A stretch of DNA of 36,112 nucleotides from JANRIC01 sp033765345 (GCA_033765345.1 JANRIC010000126.1:1-36112), one strand, 5' to 3'. Positions 8,225 to 16,674 are shown, counted from the first letter of the stretch. Made by a program: numbers and translations. The notes: generated from the sequence alone by a model not told the origin.

Positions 8225-10438
8225 TTAACATTCCTTGATGATCAGTTCCTGGAAATTGTGGTCTTTCAGGAGGCTTTGATAGTTGCCCTGAGCTACGATG
8301 CGTCCTTGTTGCATCAGCAGAATTTTATCACAGGAAGATAAAAGAATCGGATCATCATTTACACTTAGGATCAGGAGCGTCCATCCATGGGATTTTTCCT
8401 GCAAAAAAGATAATATCTTAAGTTTTTCTTGTTTGGAAATATGCTCCGAGAAGTCATTGACAATGAGTAGCTTAGGTCTGGATACCACCGAACGCGCCAG
8501 AAGCACTTTGGCTTCTACTCCTCCGGAGAGTTTTTTACCAGATGCGCCGATGTGTGTTATCAAACCTTCTTCAAGAGAAGCAATATAATCGCCGAGTCCT
8601 ACATTTTCTACGGCCCAAAGTACATCCTGATAGCTTACATTGGTGCGCCCCATCGTGATGTTTTCCAGGATAGTACCGTCAAAGATTTCGTCAAAAGTCA
8701 GGTGTTTGCTGATCACATCTCTGATCGAGAGAAGATGTAAATCGCGTAAGCTGAAATGGTTGATGGTCACTACCCCTTCATAATCGCTCAGTGAGCCGAT
8801 CAAAACTTTTACAAGGGTATGTTTACCAGAATCATTCGGTCCTACGATGCAGACATTTTCTCCGGGTTGGATCTCGATATTGATTCCATTGAGGGTATAA
8901 TCTTTAGCACTCGGATATTTGTAGCGCAAGTCCTTGGTTTGAATCAAAAGCCCATTAGGATATTCATCCAATCTGGGTTTGACACCATCCTTGCGCTCAA
9001 TAGGGAGGTCGGTAATCGTGGCTACCTTGTCCAAGCCAGTGAGTAGATCGTAAATGGTATCCGTATTAATCACCAGTTTTTCTAAGGAGTTGATTACCAA
9101 TACAATGATTACCTCTGAGGCTACAAACTGCCCCAAGGTGATTTGCCTTTCTACAACCAGGATCGTCCCGATAATCAATAGCCCCCCAGTGACTAAGGTT
9201 CGGAATATCACGATGCTGATAAACTGCCCAATGAGTACTTTAAAATGTGCCCTGCGATAGTATAAATAATTACCTACCAGCTTATCCATCTTTTGTAGGG
9301 GTAGATTGGTATGCCCTGCTTGTTTGAAAGCAAAAATAGTTCGGGCTAACTCCTCAAGCCAAAAAGCAATTTTATATTTATACTTGGATTCAATGATGCT
9401 TGTCTTGAGACCTCTGGGACCCGAAATCCAGAATATGGAAATAATCACCGTGATCAGAAAAAGGCTGAATACCAGGAAAAAAGGGTGATAAAGAGACATG
9501 AGCGTAAGCCCAAATACAATCTGAATGCCCGCCCCCAAGATGTCTACAAATAATTTGGGAAGACTTTTTTGGATGGTTACTACGTCAAAAAAACGATTCA
9601 TCAATTCCGGCGGATAATATTTTTGTAGTGCTTCGGCGCGGATTTTTGTGATACGAAAAGACAACTCGAAGGCGGCCTTTGCAAAAACCCTTTGCTGGAT
9701 AATCTCTACCAGAGATATTTGGGTGATTTGCAAGGCACCACCCACCATAATGCCAACAATGACCAAAAAAATCAATACAATTACCGAACTAAAGATCATT
9801 CCACCCGAAATCAGACTGATGGTTGCCTGAATACCGAGTGGGAGGGTAAGGCTGATTAGCCCTATGACGATGGCATAAATATAGATATAACTGATGTCTT
9901 TCTTTTCATAATACAAAAGTCTGAACAACCTTCTGAGCGGAGTCATTTCTTTGAAGGTATCTTCTTTATAATAATCATTGGCAATATATTGCAAAGGAAA
10001 AACGGAGATCAAAACAATCTCCCCCTGAATGTCTGCATCTGCATGGGTATCATAAGTGATTAATCCTTCAATAAACTGTGTCTCATCGGCGGGTTGAATA
10101 TATTCTTCACGCTCAAAGCAATAAAAGACTTTTTTTTGAGATTTATCTTTATAGACGAGGATGGTTTCAAAGCCTTCAGCCGTATGCTGGAATACCAGCA
10201 AAGGCGCACTGGATTGCTCCATAAAATAGGCCATCTGTACTGGTTTGATATGGTTTTTAAGCATTGCAAGATTGATTCTTTCGCCTTTTTCAATCAAATC
10301 ATCTATGTATTTGCCTAAATCATCTTGGGTATAAAAAAGCTCAAGATTGTGTGTATCTATGAGATCAAGCTGATTTATTTCCTGTTGGAGCACATTGGCT
10401 ACCTTTAAAATGATCCTATCAATTTGTTGTGAATCCAT
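8225..10438 (-). CDS. ABC exporter-like protein with altered ATPase motifs
   Basis: A 737-residue type I secretion-type ABC protein. Residues 1-165 are a soluble N-terminal domain with no visible C39 peptidase Cys/His motif. Residues about 180-460 hold the membrane segments. Residues about 495-737 form the nucleotide-binding domain. Nearly every catalytic motif deviates: Walker A is GPNDSGKHT (533-541) where GPxGSGKST is usual. The Q-loop region reads VISKHLTFD with no Gln. The signature is LSGGV (637-641). Walker B is LLIVNDFSE (657-665), with Asn and Asp in place of the usual Asp-Glu. The H-loop is SVNDD with no His. The reading frame is intact and the operon with HlyD and TolC is complete, so the protein is probably expressed but may bind or hydrolyse ATP poorly. 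Confidence 0.85.
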   Translation of the reverse strand: MDSQQIDRIILKVANVLQQEINQLDLIDTHNLELFYTQDDLGKYIDDLIEKGERINLAMLKNHIKPVQMAYFMEQSSAPLLVFQHTAEGFETILVYKDKSQKKVFYCFEREEYIQPADETQFIEGLITYDTHADADIQGEIVLISVFPLQYIANDYYKEDTFKEMTPLRRLFRLLYYEKKDISYIYIYAIVIGLISLTLPLGIQATISLISGGMIFSSVIVLIFLVIVGIMVGGALQITQISLVEIIQQRVFAKAAFELSFRITKIRAEALQKYYPPELMNRFFDVVTIQKSLPKLFVDILGAGIQIVFGLTLMSLYHPFFLVFSLFLITVIISIFWISGPRGLKTSIIESKYKYKIAFWLEELARTIFAFKQAGHTNLPLQKMDKLVGNYLYYRRAHFKVLIGQFISIVIFRTLVTGGLLIIGTILVVERQITLGQFVASEVIIVLVINSLEKLVINTDTIYDLLTGLDKVATITDLPIERKDGVKPRLDEYPNGLLIQTKDLRYKYPSAKDYTLNGINIEIQPGENVCIVGPNDSGKHTLVKVLIGSLSDYEGVVTINHFSLRDLHLLSIRDVISKHLTFDEIFDGTILENITMGRTNVSYQDVLWAVENVGLGDYIASLEEGLITHIGASGKKLSGGVEAKVLLARSVVSRPKLLIVNDFSEHISKQEKLKILSFLQEKSHGWTLLILSVNDDPILLSSCDKILLMQQGRIVAQGNYQSLLKDHNFQELIIKEC

Positions 10439-10517
10439 ATCTTGAAAATAATAGTATTACTATTAATAAATATAGTTATAATTCTAAAACAGTTTTTTTA
10501 AAAAATGGTTTAACATT

Positions 10518-10556
10518 AAAAAAAAATTACACCTTGCAGATGTGAAGGCGTAATTT
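10518..10556 (-). terminator. Rho-independent terminator of the FKBP gene
   Basis: AAATTACACCTT (10524-10535) pairs with AAGGCGTAATTT (10545-10556) at 11 of 12 positions, with a 9-nt loop. On the minus strand the stem is followed by a run of nine T (10526 down to 10518). It lies about 30 bp beyond the FKBP stop at 10588, in the right orientation to end that transcript before the ABC operon. Confidence 0.75.
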
Positions 10557-10587
10557 AAAAGACGAATTTTTTTTCTTGGAAAAACAA

Positions 10588-11055
10588 TTAATCAAAAAGG
10601 AGCGGTTTGTTAGGGGCTTCTTCTGCCGGGGTGATTTCTATCAGATTTATCTCAAAAACCAAATCCATTCCAGCCAGCGGATGATTGGCATCCAGGATGA
10701 CTAGGTCTTCGGTAATTTCTCTCACAAGTACTTGTACTGCATGTCCCTCATTGGTCTGTACATTGAGGGGCATACCCAATTCAAGCTCAATATGAGCAGG
10801 AATATCTGCCAAGTTGATTGGAAAAAGCATCTCTTCGTTGAATTCTCCATACGCCTGATCAGAAGGTATATTGACTGTTTTGGTTTCGCCTACCGACATT
10901 CCCAACACTGCCGCCTCAAATCCCTGAATCATTTGCCCTTTTCCTAACTCAAAATCTAAAGGGTCTTTTCCCGCAGAGCTATCAAAGATGTCTCCATCGG
11001 TGTGCTTTCCGGTATAATGTACTTTTACCGAATCGCCGTTTTTTGCTATTTGCAT
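10588..11055 (-). CDS. FKBP-type peptidyl-prolyl isomerase, SlyD-like
   Basis: A 155-residue protein starting MQIAKNGDSVKVHYTGKHTDG. It contains FDSSAGKDPLDFELGKGQMI and the IQGFEAAVLGMSVGE core of FKBP domains, with the insert-in-flap region (about residues 70-120) found in SlyD. It catalyses cis-trans isomerisation of prolyl bonds and acts as a folding chaperone in the cytoplasm. The metal-binding His-rich tail of E. coli SlyD is absent; the C-terminus ends PAEEAPNKPLLFD. The gene is bounded by terminator hairpins on both sides, so it is probably monocistronic. Confidence 0.9.
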   Translation of the reverse strand: MQIAKNGDSVKVHYTGKHTDGDIFDSSAGKDPLDFELGKGQMIQGFEAAVLGMSVGETKTVNIPSDQAYGEFNEEMLFPINLADIPAHIELELGMPLNVQTNEGHAVQVLVREITEDLVILDANHPLAGMDLVFEINLIEITPAEEAPNKPLLFD

Positions 11056-11073
11056 ACTTTATTTATTTAAATT

Positions 11074-11113
11074 AAAACACAAAAGATAAGCATTGTAAAC
11101 CACAACGCTTATC
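11074..11113 (-). terminator. Rho-independent terminator of the DUF4835 gene
   Basis: GATAAGCATTGT (11085-11096) pairs with ACAACGCTTATC (11102-11113) at 11 of 12 positions, with a 5-nt loop. The minus-strand sequence continues TTTTGTGTTTT. It begins only 7 bp past the stop of the gene at 11120. Confidence 0.7.
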
Positions 11114-11119
11114 CATCAA

Positions 11120-12046
11120 CTAATTTTGTATCAAAGCTTCATACTTCTCAGCGTGCCCTGGGTCGAGTCTTATGAGAAGATCCCGAGCTTCTTTTTTCAT
11201 TTCTGGAGAGGCTTCCATAAAGATATTGACCAGTTCGCTATACTTGGCATCAAAGAAGATATTGGTCAAAACAGCAGAAGGCTTTAGACGATTTACTTCA
11301 TTGATTTTTTTAAGGGCTTCTAAAATAACTTTTCGTGATTCATTTGGATCTACTAGAAAGAAGTCTAAGCCATGTCTATGGTAGGCATAGATGGCTTTTC
11401 TGAATTCTATCATTTGCTGCGCGTTTAGGTTTTCGGCTAGCCAAAAACGATTGAGTGTGCTTTGACTTCGACGCCAACCTGCCTCCGGAGATTGTTGGGC
11501 GATGTTGGCGATATTAAAGGCGTTTTCTACAAAAGGAGAGCCGCCAATTTCAGAAAAACTATCATAATCCAGTGCCAAAACCACATAAGCATAAAAGGCC
11601 AAAATGGAGGTAAGATTATCGGTAAAAGAATTCAAGTTAAAAATCAAAGGTTGTGCCTCTACGTAGCGGAAGTTGAAATCCCGGTCTACATAAAACAACA
11701 AATTGGATTCGTAATTGGTATTATAAATTGTTCGGGTGGATTGAATCTGAGCAGTACCTCGAAATGAATTCTGAGCAGGAGATTCTGTCAGTGTAATCAC
11801 CAGATTGCAAGAGATAATTTCCTCCTTTTTGAACTCATCATTGGTCCATTGTTGATTATTGAGAAAGTTGCTGATGGCTTTTTGAAGGTCATCAAATATC
11901 TCTCTTTCAGCCGTTTGACCAGTGACGAGTTTTTGAGAGTCCACAATGACATTAAACCTCAGCTCCTGGGCTAAACTGTAGGAAATTATACAAATACCTG
12001 ATAATAAGGTAATTATAAATTTTTTTAGGGCGAAATTACTATTCAT
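11120..12046 (-). CDS. DUF4835-family exported protein
   Basis: A 308-residue protein with a signal peptide (FIITLLSGICIISYSLAQ) followed by ELRFNVIVDSQKL. Features I associate with the DUF4835 family are the QQWTNDEFKKEEIISCNLVI region, the RTIYNTNYESNLLFYVDRDF strand, and the conserved AFYAYVVLALDYDSFSEIGG near the middle. The family is common in Bacteroidota; I have a weak recollection of a link to type IX secretion (PorD), which I treat as unproven. It is transcribed from an exact TATCTTTG box just upstream and ends in a strong terminator, so it is a single-gene unit divergent from the CCA-adding enzyme gene. Confidence 0.8.
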   Translation of the reverse strand: MNSNFALKKFIITLLSGICIISYSLAQELRFNVIVDSQKLVTGQTAEREIFDDLQKAISNFLNNQQWTNDEFKKEEIISCNLVITLTESPAQNSFRGTAQIQSTRTIYNTNYESNLLFYVDRDFNFRYVEAQPLIFNLNSFTDNLTSILAFYAYVVLALDYDSFSEIGGSPFVENAFNIANIAQQSPEAGWRRSQSTLNRFWLAENLNAQQMIEFRKAIYAYHRHGLDFFLVDPNESRKVILEALKKINEVNRLKPSAVLTNIFFDAKYSELVNIFMEASPEMKKEARDLLIRLDPGHAEKYEALIQN

Positions 12047-12076
12047 AAGTACACAGATACATAAGGTGTATTTTTA

Positions 12077-12084
12077 CAAAGATA
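12077..12084 (-). promoter_or_regulatory. -7 promoter box for the DUF4835 gene
   Basis: The minus strand reads TATCTTTG, an exact match to the Bacteroidota -7 consensus TAnnTTTG, about 30 bp upstream of the start codon at 12046. No clear TTTG -33 element is visible. Confidence 0.5.
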
Positions 12085-12137
12085 TAAAATCGTGGCTTAA
12101 GATTAGGAGCTTTTTAAGAAAAATCAGGTAAAATCAC

Positions 12138-12145
12138 TAAATTTG
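12138..12145 (+). promoter_or_regulatory. -7 promoter box for the CCA-adding enzyme gene
   Basis: TAAATTTG matches TAnnTTTG exactly. Transcription would start near 12150-12153, which would leave the ATG at 12154 almost leaderless and favours the ATG at 12172. Confidence 0.5.
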
Positions 12146-12171
12146 CGGACTTAATGCAGCTCATTGTCCTT

Positions 12172-13599
12172 ATGAATTTCTCTGAACGCTTAAATAAAGA
12201 CGAAATATTTTCTTTGCTTGCTAGAAGTGCCCAGGAAGCCAATCTAGAGACCTACATTGTTGGTGGTTTTGTAAGAGATTTGATCTTAAAGCGACCCTCC
12301 AAGGATATCGATATGGTCTGTGTAGGTAGTGGAATTCATCTGGCTAAACAAGTAGCTGCTAACCTGGCAATCCATACAGGCGAAGAAGCCCATCTCTCTA
12401 TATTTAAAAATTTTGGCACGGCAATGGTCAAGACCGAAAACTGGGAGCTGGAGTTTGTCGGTGCTCGCAAAGAATCCTACCAACGTGATTCCCGCAAACC
12501 GATTGTAGAAAATGGTACTTTGGAAGATGACCAAAACCGCCGTGATTTCACCATCAATGCACTGGCTATCAGCTTGAATGCCCAAAATTATGGAGAATTG
12601 ATCGATCCTTTTGGAGGTGTAGAAGATATGCAGCGTAAGATCATCAAAACTCCCCTTGACCCCGATATTACCTTTTCGGATGACCCACTGCGTATGATGC
12701 GTGCCATCCGATTTGCGAGCCAATTGGTTTTTGACATCCACCCGGATACTTTTGAATCTATTTGCCAGAACAAAGACCGCATCAAGATTATTTCACAGGA
12801 AAGAATCACAGACGAACTCAATAAAATCATTCTCTCCAAAACGCCCTCCTACGGCTTTAAACTGCTGTATTACACGGGTTTGTTGGAGATATTTTTCCCG
12901 GAAATGGTAGCTCTCCAGGGCGTAGAAACCCGCGACGGCAAAGGGCACAAAGATAATTTCTATCATACGCTCCAGGTCTTGGATAATCTAGCCGAGGTAA
13001 GTAATGACCTCTGGCTGCGTTGGGCGGCTATTTTGCACGATATTGCCAAACCAGCCACCAAAAAATTTCACCATAAAATCGGCTGGACTTTCCACGGGCA
13101 CGAAGACCGGGGCGCGAAAATGGTACCCAATATCTTCCGTCGTCTAAAATTGCCTTTGAATGACCGTATGAAGTATGTCCAAAAACTGGTCAAACTTCAC
13201 CTGCGCCCCATCCCACTGGTCAAAGAACACATCACCGACTCGGCACTAAGAAGGCTGCTTTTTGATGCCGGAGATGATATCGACGATCTGATGAAGCTGT
13301 GCAAAGCCGATATTACCTCCAAAAACTACGACAAAGTACAAAAACATATCAGTAACTTTGAGATCGTAGAACGAAAGCTCCAAGAAGTAGAGGAAAAGGA
13401 CAAAATGCGTAACTTTCAGCCCGTCATCGATGGTGAAATCATCATGCAAACCTTCGGACTCAAACCCAGCCGCGAAGTAGGACTCATCAAATCCGCCCTC
13501 CGCGAAGCCATCCTCGATGGCATCATCCGCAATGAATACGAAGAAGCTTACGCCTTTATGCTGCAAGAAGGGCAGAAGTTGGGGCTGAGGGTACTCTGA
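12172..13599 (+). CDS. cca: CCA tRNA nucleotidyltransferase with HD domain
   Basis: A 475-residue protein. The head domain carries the class II nucleotidyltransferase motif GGFVRDLILKRPSKDIDMVC (residues about 30-50), with Gly-Gly, the Arg-Asp and the two catalytic carboxylates. The conserved RRDFTINALA and DPLRMMRAIRFA motifs follow. The second half has an HD phosphohydrolase domain (NFYHTLQVLDNLAE, RWAAILHDIAKPATK). It adds or repairs the 3' CCA end of tRNAs. An ATG at 12154 is in frame, but the promoter box at 12138-12145 and the family N-terminus MNFSERLNKDEIF favour 12172. It converges on the P-loop kinase gene with only 18 bp between stops. Confidence 0.92.
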   Translation: MNFSERLNKDEIFSLLARSAQEANLETYIVGGFVRDLILKRPSKDIDMVCVGSGIHLAKQVAANLAIHTGEEAHLSIFKNFGTAMVKTENWELEFVGARKESYQRDSRKPIVENGTLEDDQNRRDFTINALAISLNAQNYGELIDPFGGVEDMQRKIIKTPLDPDITFSDDPLRMMRAIRFASQLVFDIHPDTFESICQNKDRIKIISQERITDELNKIILSKTPSYGFKLLYYTGLLEIFFPEMVALQGVETRDGKGHKDNFYHTLQVLDNLAEVSNDLWLRWAAILHDIAKPATKKFHHKIGWTFHGHEDRGAKMVPNIFRRLKLPLNDRMKYVQKLVKLHLRPIPLVKEHITDSALRRLLFDAGDDIDDLMKLCKADITSKNYDKVQKHISNFEIVERKLQEVEEKDKMRNFQPVIDGEIIMQTFGLKPSREVGLIKSALREAILDGIIRNEYEEAYAFMLQEGQKLGLRVL

Positions 13600-13617
13600 T
13601 TAACGAGGATCAGGAAA

Positions 13618-14280
13618 TTAATCGTGATTAACCTGATGCAATAATTTATCAATATCGTGGATGAGATTTTCTAGCGTTTCAGGCAGAGGCCGCTCTGAAT
13701 TTAGGTATAACTTGTTCCATTCAAACAAATTATAATCAAAGTTATTATAATCTGAAACATTTTGTTGGAGAAATGCCTTGTTTTCGGAATCTAGGATAAA
13801 TTCTTCTCTTTTTTCCAATCTTGCTACGAGGCTTTCAGAAGAACTTTGGAGGAGAATAATCACACTTTTTTGAGAAAAATTGGCTTCTATCCATTTTTTG
13901 GTTTGCATAATAATTTGTTGGAGAACCTGCTTACTATGTTCATCTTTGATAAAATAAGAGCCTAAAATCCATTGTGAAAGAATAAATCGATCGAGAATGA
14001 GTATTTCGTTCGCACTGCTCAGGTTTTTCTCGAGCAGATACAGTTTATCACTAAGATAGGCCAAAGCACCATTTAGCCCCCTAAGAAAAAAAGGAAGTTC
14101 ATGTCCGAATTTTGAATATTGTGCAATGATACGCCCTAGAGGAGAAGTAGAAAACTCAGGTAAAATTTTGATTTTGAGGTTTTTATGTTGTAGATATTGG
14201 CCAAGATGATGTTGCAGGGTTGTTTTTCCTGTTCCCGAAGGGCCTTCAAATACAAGTAAGATCGGAGCTTCATTTTTCAT
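13618..14280 (-). CDS. Thymidylate-kinase-like P-loop protein
   Basis: A 220-residue protein. The N-terminus has a Walker A motif (FEGPSGTGKTT, residues about 11-21). Residues near 95 hold a DR motif in ILILDRFILSQ, the typical DRY/DRF of thymidylate and deoxynucleoside kinases. A strand before an Arg-rich lid follows (IILLQSSSESLVARLEKREE). The likely reaction is phosphoryl transfer from ATP to a nucleoside or nucleoside monophosphate; the exact substrate cannot be read. Housekeeping Tmk is usually of similar length, but its FEGIDGSGKST start differs from this one. It is the last gene of the operon with the methyltransferase (20 bp upstream) and the dCTP-deaminase-like protein, which suggests a shared nucleotide-related role. 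Confidence 0.7.
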   Translation of the reverse strand: MKNEAPILLVFEGPSGTGKTTLQHHLGQYLQHKNLKIKILPEFSTSPLGRIIAQYSKFGHELPFFLRGLNGALAYLSDKLYLLEKNLSSANEILILDRFILSQWILGSYFIKDEHSKQVLQQIIMQTKKWIEANFSQKSVIILLQSSSESLVARLEKREEFILDSENKAFLQQNVSDYNNFDYNLFEWNKLYLNSERPLPETLENLIHDIDKLLHQVNHD

Positions 14281-14300
14281 ATCAAATAAATTATCAGCTT

Positions 14301-15068
14301 CTAATATGGTTTCTGAATCAGCATAAAGTAAAAGATTTTGTCGTGTTGATACAGATAAAGATCATCCAACTCGGTGTATAGCTCTTTTAGTTGATCGTCG
14401 TATCTATCTTGTATAATGTTTCTCATGCTAAATTCTTGGAAATCTTTAATGATAAATGATTTTTCTTCAATATGGATAAAAAATTCCGGCATTTTTTTGA
14501 ATGATTCTACAGTATTAATGAAATTCTCGTGTTTGAACGTTTCCACGTATATTTTTCTTTTAAAAGTTCTGAAGCCAGTCATTTCATAGTGATGCTCAGG
14601 ATGTATATCTGTGATGAGGCACAATCCTCCGGGTTCTAGAGTGCGATAAAATTCTACCAAAACTTGTTTCCAATCAGTGAAATGACTAAGCACCCGGGTG
14701 CATAATATAGCAGAAAAATAATTATCCTCAAAAGGTATTTCGGTAAGCGATGCTTTACTCCAGCTTGCCTGAGAAGACAAATTAATATTACTGTATTTTC
14801 TTATGGCTTCTTCAAGCATCCCCTCACTGATATCTAAGCCATAATATTCTTTTATATGTTTATTCAAGATGGAAAGGTAAGGGCTAGTACCACAACCAGC
14901 ATCGAGAAATCTGGTAAATCTTTGGTGAGTTAGTTTGTCTTTTATGATAGGGAGCTCGTGTTTCATCCAAAATTTAGACCAGGGACGCTCATCATATAAT
15001 GGGGCAATTTGGTCGTAAGCTTCCTCAGCTTTCATGACTTGTGGGATGGGTTCTTGAATCGTTGACAT
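14301..15068 (-). CDS. Class I SAM-dependent methyltransferase
   Basis: A 255-residue protein with the Rossmann methyltransferase motif I FLDAGCGTSPYLSIL (residues about 56-70), motif II with an acidic residue in YYGLDISEGMLEEA, and the later LEPGGLCLITDIHPEHH strand. The fold resembles small-molecule methyltransferases of the UbiE/Methyltransf_11 type. There is no target-recognition domain or (D/N)PPY motif, so it is unlikely to be a DNA-modifying enzyme. It starts 3 bp after the stop of the dCTP-deaminase-like gene and is followed 20 bp later by the kinase-like gene. The substrate is unknown; the neighbours suggest a nucleotide or nucleotide-derived molecule. Confidence 0.8.
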   Translation of the reverse strand: MSTIQEPIPQVMKAEEAYDQIAPLYDERPWSKFWMKHELPIIKDKLTHQRFTRFLDAGCGTSPYLSILNKHIKEYYGLDISEGMLEEAIRKYSNINLSSQASWSKASLTEIPFEDNYFSAILCTRVLSHFTDWKQVLVEFYRTLEPGGLCLITDIHPEHHYEMTGFRTFKRKIYVETFKHENFINTVESFKKMPEFFIHIEEKSFIIKDFQEFSMRNIIQDRYDDQLKELYTELDDLYLYQHDKIFYFMLIQKPY

Positions 15069-15071
15069 AGG

Positions 15072-16010
15072 CTATTTACCATTTAATATCTTATCTAATT
15101 TTTGATCTAAATTTTTTAATTCACGCTGAATAGACGAATTAGAGTCTTTTAGAATTTGTACTTGATTTTCCAAAAGTGAATTTTCTTTTCTCAAAGAGGT
15201 AATTTTCTCCAGTAATTCGTGTCTATTGACAATGTCTTCTTTGTAACTCAGTTTGTAGATCCATTTACTCAGAAGAGGTTCTAACGTTGCAAAAAGTAGT
15301 AAAACAGCAATAAAGACACCGCCCAAAGTGATATTCTTTCTGATCGATGTCTGGGCTTTTTTAGTAGCCCTATCTTCAATACTCTCTATGTCCAAAAAAG
15401 TCCGATTAAATTTAGTGGCATGCAATGCTAATTTGGCACTATAATCATCACTCGCAATACTTTCTTTCAATTGAGTTTGCTTAGTCAAAGGCTGGGCTTC
15501 TTTGGTCAGTTTATAGAAGACTAATTTTACAATTTCTTGATCTTTCTCAAAACAAATATCTTGTTTGGAAAAATTTACAATGAAACAACTAAGGTATCCT
15601 TCATAACCGGGTTCCACAATGCTTGAGTTGATCAAAAGCAATCCTTTACTGGCTAAACTTTGCAAAGAAGTATACGATGCACAGATGTCTAAGGGAATTT
15701 TTACTTGTTCTTTAGTTTTGATGATCAAAACTTCTGAGGGACGAATACAATAGATAATTTTTTTTCTTTGCCCTTCATAACGGTTCTTAGATGAAGACTT
15801 TGTTAAAAATCTAAAATAATTTTTTGTTTTTGGATGATCTTGTTCAATTGTCAAAATATCGCCTGTTTCCGGTTCGCATATCTCACCGATTCGCATGGAA
15901 TAACTACAATTTTTGATATTACCTTCAATAGCATCTGAAATTAAATCATTGCTTTTAATTGATTGTTGTATTTCTTTATTGTTAAGTACCATGAAAGTAT
16001 AAGAGGGCAA
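15072..16010 (-). CDS. Membrane-anchored dCTP-deaminase/dUTPase-fold protein
   Basis: A 312-residue protein. Residues about 8-175 resemble dCTP deaminase: early LNNKEIQQSIKSNDLI, then IIYCIRPSEVLIIKTKEQV, IPLDICASYTSLQSLASKGL, and IVEPGYEGYLSCFIVNFS with a following KDQEIVKLVFYKL strand. Where E. coli Dcd has the catalytic Glu in ...VLEFYN, this protein reads ...SCFIVN, and the RSS motif is also not conserved. Deaminase activity is therefore doubtful, while the trimeric nucleotide-binding fold seems kept. A membrane segment lies at about 227-246 (LGGVFIAVLLLFATLEPLL) and a coiled coil at about 262-310. An exact TATATTTG box lies upstream, and the methyltransferase gene starts 3 bp downstream. 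DNA here is visibly more AT-rich than in the flanking operons. Confidence 0.7.
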   Translation of the reverse strand: MPSYTFMVLNNKEIQQSIKSNDLISDAIEGNIKNCSYSMRIGEICEPETGDILTIEQDHPKTKNYFRFLTKSSSKNRYEGQRKKIIYCIRPSEVLIIKTKEQVKIPLDICASYTSLQSLASKGLLLINSSIVEPGYEGYLSCFIVNFSKQDICFEKDQEIVKLVFYKLTKEAQPLTKQTQLKESIASDDYSAKLALHATKFNRTFLDIESIEDRATKKAQTSIRKNITLGGVFIAVLLLFATLEPLLSKWIYKLSYKEDIVNRHELLEKITSLRKENSLLENQVQILKDSNSSIQRELKNLDQKLDKILNGK

Positions 16011-16042
16011 ATGGATTGTGCTAGAAACTAATAAAATTTATC

Positions 16043-16050
16043 CAAATATA
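16043..16050 (-). promoter_or_regulatory. -7 promoter box of the dCTP-deaminase-like operon
   Basis: The minus strand reads TATATTTG, an exact TAnnTTTG match, about 33 bp upstream of the start codon at 16010. The -33 region is only A/T-rich, so this is a moderate call. Confidence 0.45.
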
Positions 16051-16151
16051 GATAAAAAATGTATTTTTTATCTTCATTTATTTAAATTTACCTTCAAATT
16101 AATGCTGAAAACACCTTTAAATCAATAGGTTATATCTATTCAATATGAATT

Positions 16152-16634
16152 ATGACCCGCAAAGCCACACCCTCAGATTTTGATTTTTTTTATGAAATGT
16201 ATATGCACCCTGAGATCAATCCTCACTTATTGTATGAACTCATGGATAAAGCTGATTTTGAACCCATTTTCGAGGATTTATTGGAAAAGACCCTGCTGTA
16301 TGTATTTGAGGAAGAAAATCAATCGCTAGGGATGTTTAAGTTGATTCCCTCTTACCACCGCACATCTCACTTGGTTTATTTGGGCGGCCTGGCGATTCAC
16401 CCCAATTTTGGAGGCAAAGGCTACGGTTTGCAAATGATGTTTGAGATCATTGAATTATGTACTCAGTTGGGTTTTTTGAGGATAGAACTTAGTGTGGGAG
16501 CAAGAAATGAAAAAGCCATGAATCTGTATCTCAAAGCCGGATTTGAAAAAGAAGGCCTACTCCGAAAATTTACACACCTGAAAAGTGCAGGTATTTTTCT
16601 GGACGAAGTGCTGATGTCTTATTTGGTTTCTTGA
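16152..16634 (+). CDS. GNAT-family N-acetyltransferase
   Basis: A 160-residue protein. The acetyl-CoA binding motif A is visible as LGGLAIHPNFGGKGYGLQMM (residues about 75-94), with the Gx-Gx-G loop of GNAT enzymes. It is followed by LRIELSVGARNEKAMNLYLK and AGFEKEGLLRKF, the motif B end typical of RimJ/RimI-like acetyltransferases. The N-terminal TRKATPSDFDFFYEMY is the usual first strand and helix. The acceptor cannot be deduced. A second ATG lies 7 bp upstream in a different frame; the chosen start gives the family N-terminus. It is divergent from the dCTP-deaminase-like operon. Confidence 0.88.
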   Translation: MTRKATPSDFDFFYEMYMHPEINPHLLYELMDKADFEPIFEDLLEKTLLYVFEEENQSLGMFKLIPSYHRTSHLVYLGGLAIHPNFGGKGYGLQMMFEIIELCTQLGFLRIELSVGARNEKAMNLYLKAGFEKEGLLRKFTHLKSAGIFLDEVLMSYLVS

Positions 16635-16674
16635 GCATTGTGTATGATACACCGATAAATTCTGTACTCCTGAT

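Noticed and set aside
10486..10505. 20-nt match to 27493-27512 (AAAACAG followed by T and A runs)
   Set aside because: Low-complexity A/T sequence; not long enough to be a repeat, and the 10486 copy is not a hairpin.
12117..12145. AATC-rich stretch resembling the interior of the dispersed repeat
   Set aside because: Only a short partial resemblance and no shared termini; it overlaps a promoter box and is probably chance.
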